Translations under genes and position numbers: made by a program
Origin: Hymenobacter arizonensis
Lineage (GTDB): Bacteria > Bacteroidota > Bacteroidia > Cytophagales > Hymenobacteraceae
Length of the DNA: 64,000 nucleotides
Assembly: GCF_900115775.1 (NCBI RefSeq)
Contig: NZ_FOXS01000008.1
Location: forward strand, 158,640-222,639
Direction of reading: 5' to 3'
Shown here: one piece after another, positions 7,531 to 15,877 of the stretch
Layout: every line of letters starts with the position of its first letter
Numbering within the stretch: position 1 is the first letter of the stretch
Notes under the pieces: generated by a model
Seen by the model: only the letters and a program-made list of their open reading frames with translations
Databases searched by the model: none
What the model was told of the DNA's origin: nothing

Positions 7531-9093
7531 TCAAGCACTCGGGGTGGCTTCCCGAGTCTTGCCGCGGGGCCGCCCACGCCGGGGGGCAGCGTTGGCGGCC
7601 AGGGGCGGGCCTTGCTGAAGTAGGTGCAACGTTAAATCCCAGAGCTTTTCGTAGGGCACCACCTCGATTTCGGCGAAAGCTTCCCCCGGCAGGGGCGCGG
7701 CCTGCAATTTAGCCAGCAGGCTTTGGCCGCGCTGCGCGCAAACCCGGGGGTTAAAGTCCCATTCCAGAAGCAACATCAGGAGCCGTAAGAACAGGCGGCT
7801 GCGCAGCGCTTGTTCTTCGTGGAGATGGAGCTGCTGGTACTTGCGCAGCCGTTCCAAGCGAATCATCACCGCATCTAGGTCACGCCGCTGTAAGTAATAC
7901 AGAAGCTGCACGATCAACACGGCCACGTGGTGACCGCGCTTGTCGCGGTTGAAGTCCGGCAGCGTCAGCGCCCACTGCGCCACTGTCGGCCGGGCGAGGC
8001 GACCCGCGGGCAATAAAAATTCCAGGTACGTCCGGTATAGGTCCCAGCGCTGGCGGGCCACGGCTTGTTGCTTGGGGTAGGAGGGGTTGGCCGTGACCGC
8101 ATCCAGCACGGCGCGGGCGTAGGGCCAGTCACCCGCCTGCAAGGCCAGCAGGCAATGGTTTTCCTGGAAAACAAACCAGTTGGTGGAGGAGGCGTGAAAC
8201 GCCGGCAAGTACTGCCGCGCCAACTCCAGTCCCCGAAGCGATTGGCGGGACATGAGGTGGCCGTAAATGGCCATGAAGTAGTTGTAGCGGTGATCAAAGC
8301 GGCGCTCGTTCAACCGGCCCACCTGCAGGTCCTGCTCGGCCTGGGCCGTGATGTGCATCACCTCCAAAAAGTTGCCTCGCAGTCCCTCGTAGAACAGCCG
8401 CGCCCGGTACAGCAACCAATACGTGTTGAACGTTTGGGCTTGGTCGTGCAGGGCCTGGAGTTGGGTGATGTAGTCCGGAAACTGCGGCAGCAAGCGGTGC
8501 TGCGATGCGACGGAGTTGCCCGCGGCCACGCGCAGCTCCGCATTGACGTGCTCGGCCTCGTCTTCCCAGGCCAGCAGTTGCTGCAGCCGCGCCAGTTCGG
8601 CTACCGTTTCCCGGTAGCGGACTGGCTTGCGACGCGTCACGTAGAGCGTGCGCAACTGGCGGGCGGCTTGCACGGCGTGCGCGATAAAGCCCTCCCGGTC
8701 GGCCAGCAGCAAGCAGCGGCGCAGCCGTTGTTCGGCGAGCCCGTACTCGCCCTCCAGGGTCAGCGCCGTGGCCTGGTGCAGTAAGTGCAGCACGCCCATC
8801 TCGTAGCGGCGGGTCACCAAGTGGCGGGGATCGGTGTGGTCGAGAAAGAACAGGTGGTTGAGCAGCTTGGCTTGCAGGCGGGCCTTTAGCTGTTGAAAGG
8901 CTGCCAAAGCAGCCGGCGTAGACATCCCGTATACTTCCTTAACAATTTGTCTTTCAGTTAGCTCTGTTCCATGTGACAACACGCGCAGGAGGTGGAGTTC
9001 CTTGGTGTCCTGCGTGCTGGCCAGGTCCAGCAGCGGCAGATTAGCCAGCCCACGGGATGTTACAATTTGAGCTAAGTTGGTAATTTCTTTCAA
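7531..9093 (-). CDS. Large helical protein of unknown function
   Basis: 520 residues, apparently starting at a TTG (9093); no in-frame ATG lies nearby. The protein is almost entirely alpha-helical with Leu/Ala/Gln-rich helix pairs, resembling a TPR-like solenoid (for example LEGEYGLAEQRLRRCLLLAD, ALQAGDWPYARAVLDAV). The N-terminus (ELTERQIVKEVYGM) may be a winged-helix-like unit. The C-terminus ends in a basic PRRGRPRGK tail. No catalytic motif or signal peptide. It is codirectional with the lipoprotein gene 157 nt downstream, so co-transcription is possible. A scaffold or regulatory role is only a guess. Confidence 0.55.
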   Translation of the reverse strand: MKEITNLAQIVTSRGLANLPLLDLASTQDTKELHLLRVLSHGTELTERQIVKEVYGMSTPAALAAFQQLKARLQAKLLNHLFFLDHTDPRHLVTRRYEMGVLHLLHQATALTLEGEYGLAEQRLRRCLLLADREGFIAHAVQAARQLRTLYVTRRKPVRYRETVAELARLQQLLAWEDEAEHVNAELRVAAGNSVASQHRLLPQFPDYITQLQALHDQAQTFNTYWLLYRARLFYEGLRGNFLEVMHITAQAEQDLQVGRLNERRFDHRYNYFMAIYGHLMSRQSLRGLELARQYLPAFHASSTNWFVFQENHCLLALQAGDWPYARAVLDAVTANPSYPKQQAVARQRWDLYRTYLEFLLPAGRLARPTVAQWALTLPDFNRDKRGHHVAVLIVQLLYYLQRRDLDAVMIRLERLRKYQQLHLHEEQALRSRLFLRLLMLLLEWDFNPRVCAQRGQSLLAKLQAAPLPGEAFAEIEVVPYEKLWDLTLHLLQQGPPLAANAAPRRGRPRGKTREATPSA

Positions 9094-9460
9094 AGCAATA
9101 TTATGATTATCAACCTTTTGTGATTAAAAAAAGAGATTTTGAATGAAAAAACACGTGTCATGAATTACTGAATTCTTCCTTTCCTCGACGACAGCAAATA
9201 TCAACTTTTGAAATTGGAGAAATACGTCCCCAAAAAGACGCTAATGTCATGAACTGATGCTTTGGGCAAAAATGAGGCCAGTACAATAGGCGCCTTGAGC
9301 CGCAAAGGAGTCTAAATACTCACTAAATTATTAATAATGTTAAATTATTTAATGGTAAAATATTAGTTAAGAAAAGCTTAGAGTTATCCTTCTGATGGGG
9401 GGTGGGAAGGCGGAGTTTTGTGTCGTTAAATCCAAGCACACAAACACTTAACGTCGTAAG
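9094..9460. other. AT-rich intergenic stretch
   Basis: No convincing coding frame. It is AT-rich, notably at 9330-9390, and probably carries the promoters of the divergent genes at 9093 (minus) and 9461 (plus). Confidence 0.4.
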
Positions 9461-9628
9461 ATGCTCGAAATAATTACGCTTTTGCTGCTGCAGGCAGCAA
9501 CCCTCTTTGGTACGCCTATCACCGCTGAATCGGCGGCGACTACCAGCGCCGAAACAACGACCCACGACGGCACGCCGCCGGCCAATCCACCTCTTCAAAT
9601 CGGCGACAGCGGCTGGGGCCACGATTAA
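9461..9628 (+). CDS. Small secreted or membrane peptide, 55 aa
   Basis: ATG at 9461, TAA at 9626-9628. The first 16 residues (MLEIITLLLLQAATLF) are hydrophobic like a signal peptide or single membrane anchor. The rest is rich in Thr, Ala and Pro (ESAATTSAETTTHDGTPPAN) and ends in GWGHD. The same LLLQAAT string occurs at the start of the membrane protein at 18570. The Ala/Thr-rich third-position GC pattern fits coding sequence, but there is no homology evidence and the gene may be chance. Confidence 0.4.
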   Translation: MLEIITLLLLQAATLFGTPITAESAATTSAETTTHDGTPPANPPLQIGDSGWGHD

Positions 9629-10037
9629 ACTGGACCAATGCCGGGCAGAGCAAACGCTACTCTGTTTTTCAATAATTACTGCCGCCAAGGGATTTGTGGA
9701 TAAACGCCTTGGGGAATTATAGGAATTGAGTCTTTCTACCCGAAGCCAATTTCGAATTGTTGATTAACTGCTCTGTCCGGCAAATTCCAGTACCATTTCT
9801 ATGCGGGAGGCAGTTGAACGCAGGTGCTGCAGCTGTGACCAGTAGGCTCTTGGCACAAGCAAGAACCCTCACCGGCTGACGGCGACTGCGCGCTTCGCCC
9901 CTCAGTGCATCACAACGATTGCAGTACCCTCATTCATCGGGCTGGCTCAGGGACTGAGGGCCTGTGAAGTAATGGTTGAGACATCAACCCTCCGCCTGAA
10001 AGTATCATCTTTTTGTTTTCTGCAACTCATCCCACCC
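9629..10037. other. Intergenic region before the TerB gene
   Basis: No gene seen. It must contain the promoter of the 10038-12357 gene set, but no clear TAnnTTTG/TTG pair was found. Confidence 0.4.
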
Positions 10038-10481
10038 ATGGGCTTATTTGACAAAGTGTTTGGCGGCCCAGCCGTGCAAAACAATCCCTTTACCGAACCA
10101 CGGGAGGCTTTTTTCGCCATCCTCTACGCCTGCATGTCGGCCGACGGAAGCGTCGACAACGAAGAGATCAATGCGCTTGTGGTCTTGACGCAGCAGAAAG
10201 CCCTCTTTCGCGGGGTGAGCGTACTGGACTTGTACCGCCGCATCGCCCCGAAAGTCGTTTCGCTGGGTGCTCGGAAGGAAACCGTAGCCCTCGCCGCGCC
10301 TTTTGTCCCGCAGGACTTGCGGGCGACGCTGTTCGCCAACTGCGTGGACTTCGCGGCCGCCGACGGCATCGTCGGACCGGCCGAACAGGCTTTGCTGGAA
10401 CAGCTTGCCCAAGCCCTGGCTCTAGACGAGTCGGAAAGCCACACCATCATCGAGGTGATCATTATTAAAAACAAGGGCTAG
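10038..10481 (+). CDS. TerB-like protein
   Basis: 147 residues from the ATG at 10038 (MGLFDKVFG); the frame is open further upstream but without protein-like sequence. The protein has two related helical halves with acidic metal-binding-like loops: ACMSADGSVDNEEINALVVL and FAAADGIVGPAEQALLEQLA. This DG-x-V/I-x2-x-E pattern is typical of TerB/DUF533-type domains, known from tellurite-resistance and stress clusters and proposed to link membranes to nucleic-acid-acting enzymes. The next gene (TM2-SHOCT) starts 1 nt after the stop, and a DUF4041/GIY-YIG gene follows, so the three form one unit. Confidence 0.7.
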   Translation: MGLFDKVFGGPAVQNNPFTEPREAFFAILYACMSADGSVDNEEINALVVLTQQKALFRGVSVLDLYRRIAPKVVSLGARKETVALAAPFVPQDLRATLFANCVDFAAADGIVGPAEQALLEQLAQALALDESESHTIIEVIIIKNKG

Positions 10482-10482
10482 T

Positions 10483-10917
10483 ATGCGCAATCGAACCACT
10501 GCCGCGCTTTTAGCCTTCTTCTTGGGCGCTTTTGGCGGTCAGTACTTTTACCTGGGACGCATCGGGGCCGGCATCGCCAGCATCCTGTTTTTCTGGACCC
10601 TGATACCCTCGTTTATTGCCCTTTATCATGTCATCAAGTTCCTCACCATATCGGATGAGGCCTTTAACCTGCAGTACAACCGCGAGTACTTGGCGGCCTT
10701 GAACAGCAGCCAACTAACGGCTGCCATGCAGTACGTGGCTTATCAGCAGCCAGCGGCCGTCTCCGCTCCCGTGGCCATGACGCGAACGACGCAGGCTCCG
10801 GTCGGTGCCCCGCAGGCGAGTTTGACCGATGAATTGGAACGCTTGTTTAGCCTGAAAGAGAAAGGAGCGTTGACGGAAGAAGAGTTCCTTGTGCGCAAAG
10901 CAGAACTCTTAGCCTAG
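10483..10917 (+). CDS. TM2 domain protein with C-terminal SHOCT motif
   Basis: 144 residues. Residues 1-55 form a TM2 domain: TTAALLAFFLGAFGGQYFYL, GRIGAGIASILFFW and a second membrane helix ending LIPSFIALYH. A flexible Ala/Pro/Gln stretch follows. Residues about 112-143 are a SHOCT motif (LTDELERLFSLKEKGALTEE, then EFLVRKAELL), a short module found at the ends of many membrane and nucleic-acid-processing proteins. Predicted inner-membrane protein with cytoplasmic tail. It sits 1 nt after the TerB gene and 6 nt before the next one, so the operon is very tight. Confidence 0.8.
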   Translation: MRNRTTAALLAFFLGAFGGQYFYLGRIGAGIASILFFWTLIPSFIALYHVIKFLTISDEAFNLQYNREYLAALNSSQLTAAMQYVAYQQPAAVSAPVAMTRTTQAPVGAPQASLTDELERLFSLKEKGALTEEEFLVRKAELLA

Positions 10918-10923
10918 GACCGC

Positions 10924-12357
10924 GTGACAACTACCTTAGTACTGGTCCTGCTCTGCTTGGCCTTGGCCGCGGCGGGGTATTGGTGTTGGAAAAAAGCCCA
11001 GCAACACGCGGCGGAACGAGACGCCGCGCGTCAGGAAACGGCGGCCGCCCGCGCCCAGCAAAAATTCTTGGAGGAGCGTTTTCGCCCCGTAATGGACGCC
11101 GAAGCGGAAGCCCGCCGCATTGTTGAAGTGGCGGCGGCCGAGCGGGCTCGCATCGTCCAGGAGCTGAACAGTAGCCGCGAACGGCTGACCCAAGCCATTA
11201 CCGGGTTAGCCGAACAGAAAGAAGCGCAGCAGGCCGAGCAGCACTCCTTGCAACTGCGCATCGACGAGTTGCAGACTGAATTCGCCGCCCTGGACGAGCA
11301 GGCCAACTTGCAGTCCTTCGGCTTCTATCAGCCCCGGTTCGACTTTGTCACTTCCGTGGAGTACCAGCAGAAGCTGGAGTACACGCGCACGGCCCAGAAC
11401 AACCTCATCACTGCAGGCACGGCCGCGACTTGCTCCATTGAGTGGCAGGTGAACGGAAGCGTTACGGAAGGGCGCAAGCAAACGGCCCAGTACCTCAAGC
11501 TCATTCTTCGGGCTTTCAACGGCGAGTGCGACGCGGCCATTGCCCGGGTCAAGTTCAACAACGTGCTGGTGATGGAAACCCGGATCCGCAAGTCCTACGA
11601 GGCCATCAACAAAATCAGCAAGTCCCAGCACAGCAGCATTGTCCCCACTTACCTAGACCTGCGTCTGCGCGAGCTCTACCTCATCCACGAGGTGCAGGAA
11701 AAGCTGCAGGAGGAAAAGGAAGTGCAGCGGCAGGTGCGCGAGCAGATGCGCGAAGAGGAACTGGCCCAGCGGGAGTTGGAAAAAGCTCGAACGGATGCCG
11801 AAAAGGAGGAGAAGCGCTACGCCGACGCTCTGCGCAAAGCCGAGCAGGAAGTGCAAAAGGCTACCGGCGAGGCCCAGCAGAGGCTATTGGTCCAAATCGA
11901 GGCATTGCAAGGGCAATTGAGTCTGGCCCAGCAGAACAAACAGCGGGCCATCTCCCAGGCGCAGCTCACGCGTTCGGGCCACGTGTACGTCATCTCCAAC
12001 ATCGGCTCGTTTGGCGAGGACGTTTACAAAATTGGCATGACCCGCCGCCTCGACCCGCTGGACCGGGTGAAAGAATTAGGCGACGCATCCGTTCCGTTTC
12101 TCTTTGACGTGCACGCGGTGATTTATTGCGACGACGCCCCAAAGCTTGAGAACACCCTGCACCGGCTCTTTCACCAGCGCCGGGTCAATCGCATCAACGA
12201 GCGCAAGGAATTCTTCCGGGTCACGCTACCGGAAATCGCCGAGGCGGTGCTGGCCAACCACGGGGAGATTGCTTTTCTGCACGAGGCCGAAGCCCAGGAG
12301 TACCGCAAGACGGTGGCCCTGGTAGCCGAGGTGACCAATGGGAGAAATAGACCTTAA
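10924..12357 (+). CDS. DUF4041 / T5orf172 (GIY-YIG-like) protein with N-terminal membrane anchor
   Basis: 477 residues from a GTG at 10924. Residues 3-21 are a hydrophobic anchor (LVLVLLCLALAAAGYWCW). Residues 25-125 are coiled coil. Residues about 130-240 match DUF4041 (FGFYQPRFDFVTSVEYQQKL...ARVKFNNVLVMETRIRKSYE). A second coiled coil is at 245-350. Residues 355-455 are a T5orf172/MUG113-type GIY-YIG domain: GHVYVISNIGSFGEDVYKIG, MTRRLDPLDRVKELGD, then the conserved LHRLFHQRRVNRINERKEFF. Such domains are predicted nucleases or DNA binders and recur in phages and defence loci. The last 20 nt overlap the MazG-like gene. Confidence 0.8.
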   Translation: MTTTLVLVLLCLALAAAGYWCWKKAQQHAAERDAARQETAAARAQQKFLEERFRPVMDAEAEARRIVEVAAAERARIVQELNSSRERLTQAITGLAEQKEAQQAEQHSLQLRIDELQTEFAALDEQANLQSFGFYQPRFDFVTSVEYQQKLEYTRTAQNNLITAGTAATCSIEWQVNGSVTEGRKQTAQYLKLILRAFNGECDAAIARVKFNNVLVMETRIRKSYEAINKISKSQHSSIVPTYLDLRLRELYLIHEVQEKLQEEKEVQRQVREQMREEELAQRELEKARTDAEKEEKRYADALRKAEQEVQKATGEAQQRLLVQIEALQGQLSLAQQNKQRAISQAQLTRSGHVYVISNIGSFGEDVYKIGMTRRLDPLDRVKELGDASVPFLFDVHAVIYCDDAPKLENTLHRLFHQRRVNRINERKEFFRVTLPEIAEAVLANHGEIAFLHEAEAQEYRKTVALVAEVTNGRNRP

Positions 12358-13297
12358 CCTTACTGAGCCAACTACGGCGTGTGAAAACCGTGCCGAGATA
12401 CAACAAACCAAGTTTATGGAACTGGGCGAATACCAAAACCAGGCTGCTTGCACCAAGCAGCGCTACAAGTCTAAAGACCAAGAAAATTATCTCCTAGGAT
12501 ATCTGGGGTTGGCTGGTGAAGCTGGCTCTGTATTGACGACGCTGAAAAAGCTAATGCGAGATGGCGAGGGATTTGGCAGCTTTGCAGGCCGGCTCACCGA
12601 AGAGTTAGGGGACGTGCTGTGGTACGTGGCTGCCATAGCGTCACATAATGACATAAGCTTGGAAGAAATCGCTCACCGCAACCTTTTGAAAGTTCGAGAC
12701 AGGTTCCAGGAGATCGAGTTGAATTCACTACCTCGATTCGACGAACTATACGATGAGCGATTCCCTGATTCTTTCGTGGTCAACTTCGTCGAGCAACAGC
12801 AGGAAGGCTTTTTGACCGTAAGCATGCGATGGGAGAACGAAGCAGGTAGCCTTGAATTGGGTGATCCGTTAACTGACAATTCCAGGCTACCGAACCAGTA
12901 CCGCTATCACGACGTGTTTCATCTAGGTCATATAGCCTTTCTGGGTTGGTCGCCGGTGCTGCGTCACTTGATGAAATTGAAGCGAAAAAGTGACCCAATC
13001 GCACTAGATGCCGAAGACCGGGGGCGACCCCAGGTGGCGGAAGAGGCAATAACCCTTATTGTTTATAACTACGCAAAAGGCAACAAGATGCTACGCAAAA
13101 GCGATCGAGTCGATACAGATTTGTTGAACACCATTCAGCAGCTTGTAGTCGATTTGGAAGTAGCGCAGGTTAGCTCTTTCCAATGGGAACAAACTATCAT
13201 CGCGTCCTACCAGGTTTTTCACCAAGTTGTCGAAAATAAGGGCGGTCGCGTCCTAGTTTCTCCCAAAGACAGGAGACTGGAGTACTTAGGTAAATAA
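12338..13297 (+). CDS. MazG-like NTP pyrophosphohydrolase with C-terminal MazG_C-type extension
   Basis: 319 residues. Residues about 30-115 are a MazG-type all-alpha NTP-PPase domain: GYLGLAGEAGSVLTTLKKL and LTEELGDVLWYVAAIASHND. The family metal motif is ExxE...ExxD; here the second half is intact (E89-L-G-D92) but the first reads E61-A-G-S64, so one expected acidic ligand is Ser. The C-terminal 200 residues (YRYHDVFHLGHIAFLGWSPV, QVAEEAITLIVYNYAK) match the extension described for MazG proteins in DNA base-hypermodification loci. The start overlaps the DUF4041 gene by 20 nt and the stop is 2 nt before the next ATG. Predicted to act on a (modified) nucleotide, perhaps only binding it. Confidence 0.75.
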   Translation: MGEIDLNLTEPTTACENRAEIQQTKFMELGEYQNQAACTKQRYKSKDQENYLLGYLGLAGEAGSVLTTLKKLMRDGEGFGSFAGRLTEELGDVLWYVAAIASHNDISLEEIAHRNLLKVRDRFQEIELNSLPRFDELYDERFPDSFVVNFVEQQQEGFLTVSMRWENEAGSLELGDPLTDNSRLPNQYRYHDVFHLGHIAFLGWSPVLRHLMKLKRKSDPIALDAEDRGRPQVAEEAITLIVYNYAKGNKMLRKSDRVDTDLLNTIQQLVVDLEVAQVSSFQWEQTIIASYQVFHQVVENKGGRVLVSPKDRRLEYLGK

Positions 13298-13299
13298 TT

Positions 13300-14304
13300 A
13301 TGCTGATTAGTCGAAAGAAGCCGCAAAAAAACAAGCTATACGACGATTACTGGCACTTTGCGACTAGCCGCCAAGACGTCTTTCTAAGGCGTCTTCACAA
13401 CCCACTAGGTCCTTGGACTAGTGACCGAGTGTTGAATGAATACCGGTTCACGAACGTTTTTCGAGCACTCGACCGAGTAACTCAGTACCTAATCGGAGTA
13501 CAGGCCGAGCAGCAGAGCAACAGAGAGATCTTCTTCAATACGATTCTCTTCAAGCTTTTTAATAAAATCGACACCTACCGCTACCTGGAGCGAGCACTGG
13601 GGCCACTCCGTGCAGAGTCGTTTGATGTTGCACGCTACGACGAACTGCTCTCTTACCGCATGTCCACAGGGCATGCTATCTATTCAGGAGCATACATCAT
13701 GCCCTCAGCGGGGCGGGTGTACGGCCACAAATGGAAGCACACGAACCACTTAGCACTGTTGGCGCAAATGCTAGATGAGAAGTTGGATGAGCGGGTATCG
13801 GCCTGCTCTACGATGAAAGAAGTCTATGACCTGCTCCTTTCGTACCCGTCACTGGGCAAATTCTTAGCGTTTCAGTACACCATAGACTTAAACTACAGCT
13901 CCCTCATTAATTTTTCCGAGATGGATTTTGTCGTGGCTGGCCCCGGTGCCATCAATGGCATCCACAAATGCTTTTCCTCACTCGGTGATTACAGCTATGA
14001 AGACGTCATTCGGCTGATGGCGGAAGAACAAGAAGCCGAATGCGCCAGGTTAGGACTAACACCCCCCAGGCTATGCGGGAGGCCTCTACAACTTATTGAC
14101 TGTCAAAACTTATTCTGCGAGGTCGACAAGTATCTACGAGCAACTCATCCGGAAGCAGTGAGCGCCGGCGGGCAAAAGCGAATAAAGCAGCGATTTACAG
14201 CCAGTACGGAGCCTCTCACCTATAGCTTTCCTCTGAAATGGGGGATAGATCAATCCAATAACGCATTATGGAATCAACCAGCAATCGACGACATCTTTTT
14301 ATAA
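13300..14304 (+). CDS. HMUDK-helical / aGPT-pyrophosphorylase-like protein
   Basis: 334 residues. The signature LNEYRFTNVFRALDRVTQYL (about residues 44-63) followed by FFNTILFKLFNKIDTY is that of the helical domain shared by predicted 5-hmdU DNA kinases and alpha-glutamyl/putrescinyl thymine pyrophosphorylases (often annotated 'nucleotide kinase domain'). Further conserved-looking pieces are GPGAINGIHKCF and the C-terminal QLIDCQNLFCEVDKYLR. By family knowledge these act on hydroxymethyl-pyrimidines in hypermodified phage DNA. It lies between a MazG-like gene and a TIR gene and overlaps the latter by 37 nt. The substrate is not deducible; a role as sensor of modified DNA is equally possible. 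Confidence 0.7.
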   Translation: MLISRKKPQKNKLYDDYWHFATSRQDVFLRRLHNPLGPWTSDRVLNEYRFTNVFRALDRVTQYLIGVQAEQQSNREIFFNTILFKLFNKIDTYRYLERALGPLRAESFDVARYDELLSYRMSTGHAIYSGAYIMPSAGRVYGHKWKHTNHLALLAQMLDEKLDERVSACSTMKEVYDLLLSYPSLGKFLAFQYTIDLNYSSLINFSEMDFVVAGPGAINGIHKCFSSLGDYSYEDVIRLMAEEQEAECARLGLTPPRLCGRPLQLIDCQNLFCEVDKYLRATHPEAVSAGGQKRIKQRFTASTEPLTYSFPLKWGIDQSNNALWNQPAIDDIFL

Positions 14305-14762
14305 GCCACCACCATCAAGACGACGCGGAAGTCTCCAAGCTCACGCAATTAATGGCGGGCAAAGGCTACGACGTGCGCAACAGTTCCGTGCGCCTGAAGC
14401 CGGAGAATCAACGCCGCATGGAAGAGAAGCGCGTGAGCGAGAAAGTTATTCAGCGCATTCTGAGCATCAAAATTACGTGGGCTAGTGCCGTAGTTGTGCT
14501 CATCGGCAAAGACACGCATGCCCGGCCGTGGGTCAACTGGGAAATTGACAAAGCAAATGAGCAGGGCAAGCGCATTATAGGAGTGTATGCGCGTGGTGGT
14601 ACAGAAGCGGACATTCCTCCAAGTTTGGAGAAGTATGGTTCAGCCATCGTGGGTTGGAACACGAAAAGCATCATGGCGGCGATTGACGGAACAAACGAAT
14701 TTCAGCAGCCAAACGGTACTCCCCGCGTGCCGCCCACCAGCGCCAGTTCTTACACTTGCTAA
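14268..14762 (+). CDS. thsB: TIR-domain protein, ThsB type
   Basis: 164 residues. It is a TIR-like domain of the DUF1863/ThsB group: strand A HLFISHHHQDDAEVSKL, helix with RRMEEKRVSEKVIQRI, strand ASAVVVLIGKDT, then ARPWVNWEIDKANEQGKRII. E92 in WVNWEID is at the position of the catalytic Glu of TIR NAD-hydrolysing/cyclising enzymes. ThsB proteins sense phage and make a cyclic ADP-ribose isomer that activates ThsA. The gene starts inside the preceding gene and ends directly before the Nmad2 start codon, so it is translationally tied to the base-modification-type genes. A second ThsB lies at 17374. Confidence 0.8.
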   Translation: MESTSNRRHLFISHHHQDDAEVSKLTQLMAGKGYDVRNSSVRLKPENQRRMEEKRVSEKVIQRILSIKITWASAVVVLIGKDTHARPWVNWEIDKANEQGKRIIGVYARGGTEADIPPSLEKYGSAIVGWNTKSIMAAIDGTNEFQQPNGTPRVPPTSASSYTC

Positions 14763-15404
14763 ATGAGCAGGGTTTATATCTACGTGGTTGACCGTGATTT
14801 AGGCTTTGCTCCAAACCCTTATCACGGCATCTGTAGCCTTGCTACGTGCAAGCCAACCATTCGCAATACCGCCCAAATCAATGATTGGATCGTGGGAGTC
14901 GGCGGCGGCCGACTGCACGCGACCGGCCGGTGCGTGTACGCGATGCAAGTGACTGCCAAAATTACTTTCAATCAGTACTGGAGTGACCCCGCTTACCAAG
15001 ACAAGAAACCCGTGCGCAATGGCAGTAAAAAAATGATGCTGGGAGACAACATATATTTCCTTGACCAGCAGCAAGTTTGGCACCAAGCCCCCTCGCACCA
15101 CAGTAACGTAGACGGCACAATAAATATTTACAACCTAGACCGCGATACGCAGTCATCCCAGGTATTGCTCTCCACCCGGTTTTACTACTTTGGCAGTGCC
15201 GCAGTAGATATACCAGACGACTTACTGCAGGCGCTGGGCTACAAAAACGGACGAGGGCATAGGGTTTTTCCGCTTGATGAAGCTAACAAATTGATCACGT
15301 GGATTGAACGTCACACGGAGGCCTTTAATAAAGTGCTTGCTGATCCTTTTAATTTTGACAAAAGCTCAGCGCACTATTCCGTTCGAACGAATCAAATGAC
15401 GTAG
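14763..15404 (+). CDS. Nmad2-family (nucleotide modification associated) protein
   Basis: 213 residues starting immediately after the TIR stop codon. The N-terminus MSRVYIYVVDRDLGFAPNPY, then GICSLATCKPTIRNTA and DWIVGVGGGRL, is the conserved face of the Nmad2 family. Further blocks are VYAMQVTAKITFNQYW and STRFYYFGSAAVDIPDDL. Nmad domains were described from their neighbourhood to DNA base-hypermodification enzymes; their fold recalls base-binding (ASCH/YTH-like) domains, so recognition of a modified base is the likely role. Last gene of the run that begins at 12338. Confidence 0.75.
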   Translation: MSRVYIYVVDRDLGFAPNPYHGICSLATCKPTIRNTAQINDWIVGVGGGRLHATGRCVYAMQVTAKITFNQYWSDPAYQDKKPVRNGSKKMMLGDNIYFLDQQQVWHQAPSHHSNVDGTINIYNLDRDTQSSQVLLSTRFYYFGSAAVDIPDDLLQALGYKNGRGHRVFPLDEANKLITWIERHTEAFNKVLADPFNFDKSSAHYSVRTNQMT

Positions 15405-15877
15405 CTGCGGGTGGCCTTGACGTTGACCACCGGCAGTCGGCTTCTAACGTGCCCGCGGCTGGACGAGCAAGGCCAAGCAAGAACTTTCCTTTCTGAGCTT
15501 CTGTGGGAAAGATTCGATTCAATTGCCAAAAAACGCGTGGGGAAGCCTACCGATTGTAGTCACGGCAATGCGGTAGCGACTGCGGGATGCTATTTAATGG
15601 ACTTGGCCCTGCTGCCAGCCATAATGACAAGTCAACAAAAGAGCCTGTTTTAAGTGACTACGGGTTTCATGCATGCTCCCTTGTGCGCTCCAGAGTGCTT
15701 TCATATAGCGCCGCCCTTCTAGCGATTCGGATAACCCCGGTTACTTGCAAATCACTTGTGCATTTGAATTAACAGTCAAATGGTTGGCATCTTTGCTGTC
15801 AGCTATTCTTCATTTTTTTTCGTGCGGTAGCTGACTGGCCGGCGCGCTTTCTTACAAGCTTGTTTCACTTAAAAACT
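15405..15877. other. Gap between Nmad2 and thsA
   Basis: About 470 nt with only an 80-codon open frame (15411-15653) of poor protein character, possibly decayed coding DNA. It separates the two halves of the TIR locus and should hold the thsA promoter; no clear consensus found. Confidence 0.4.
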
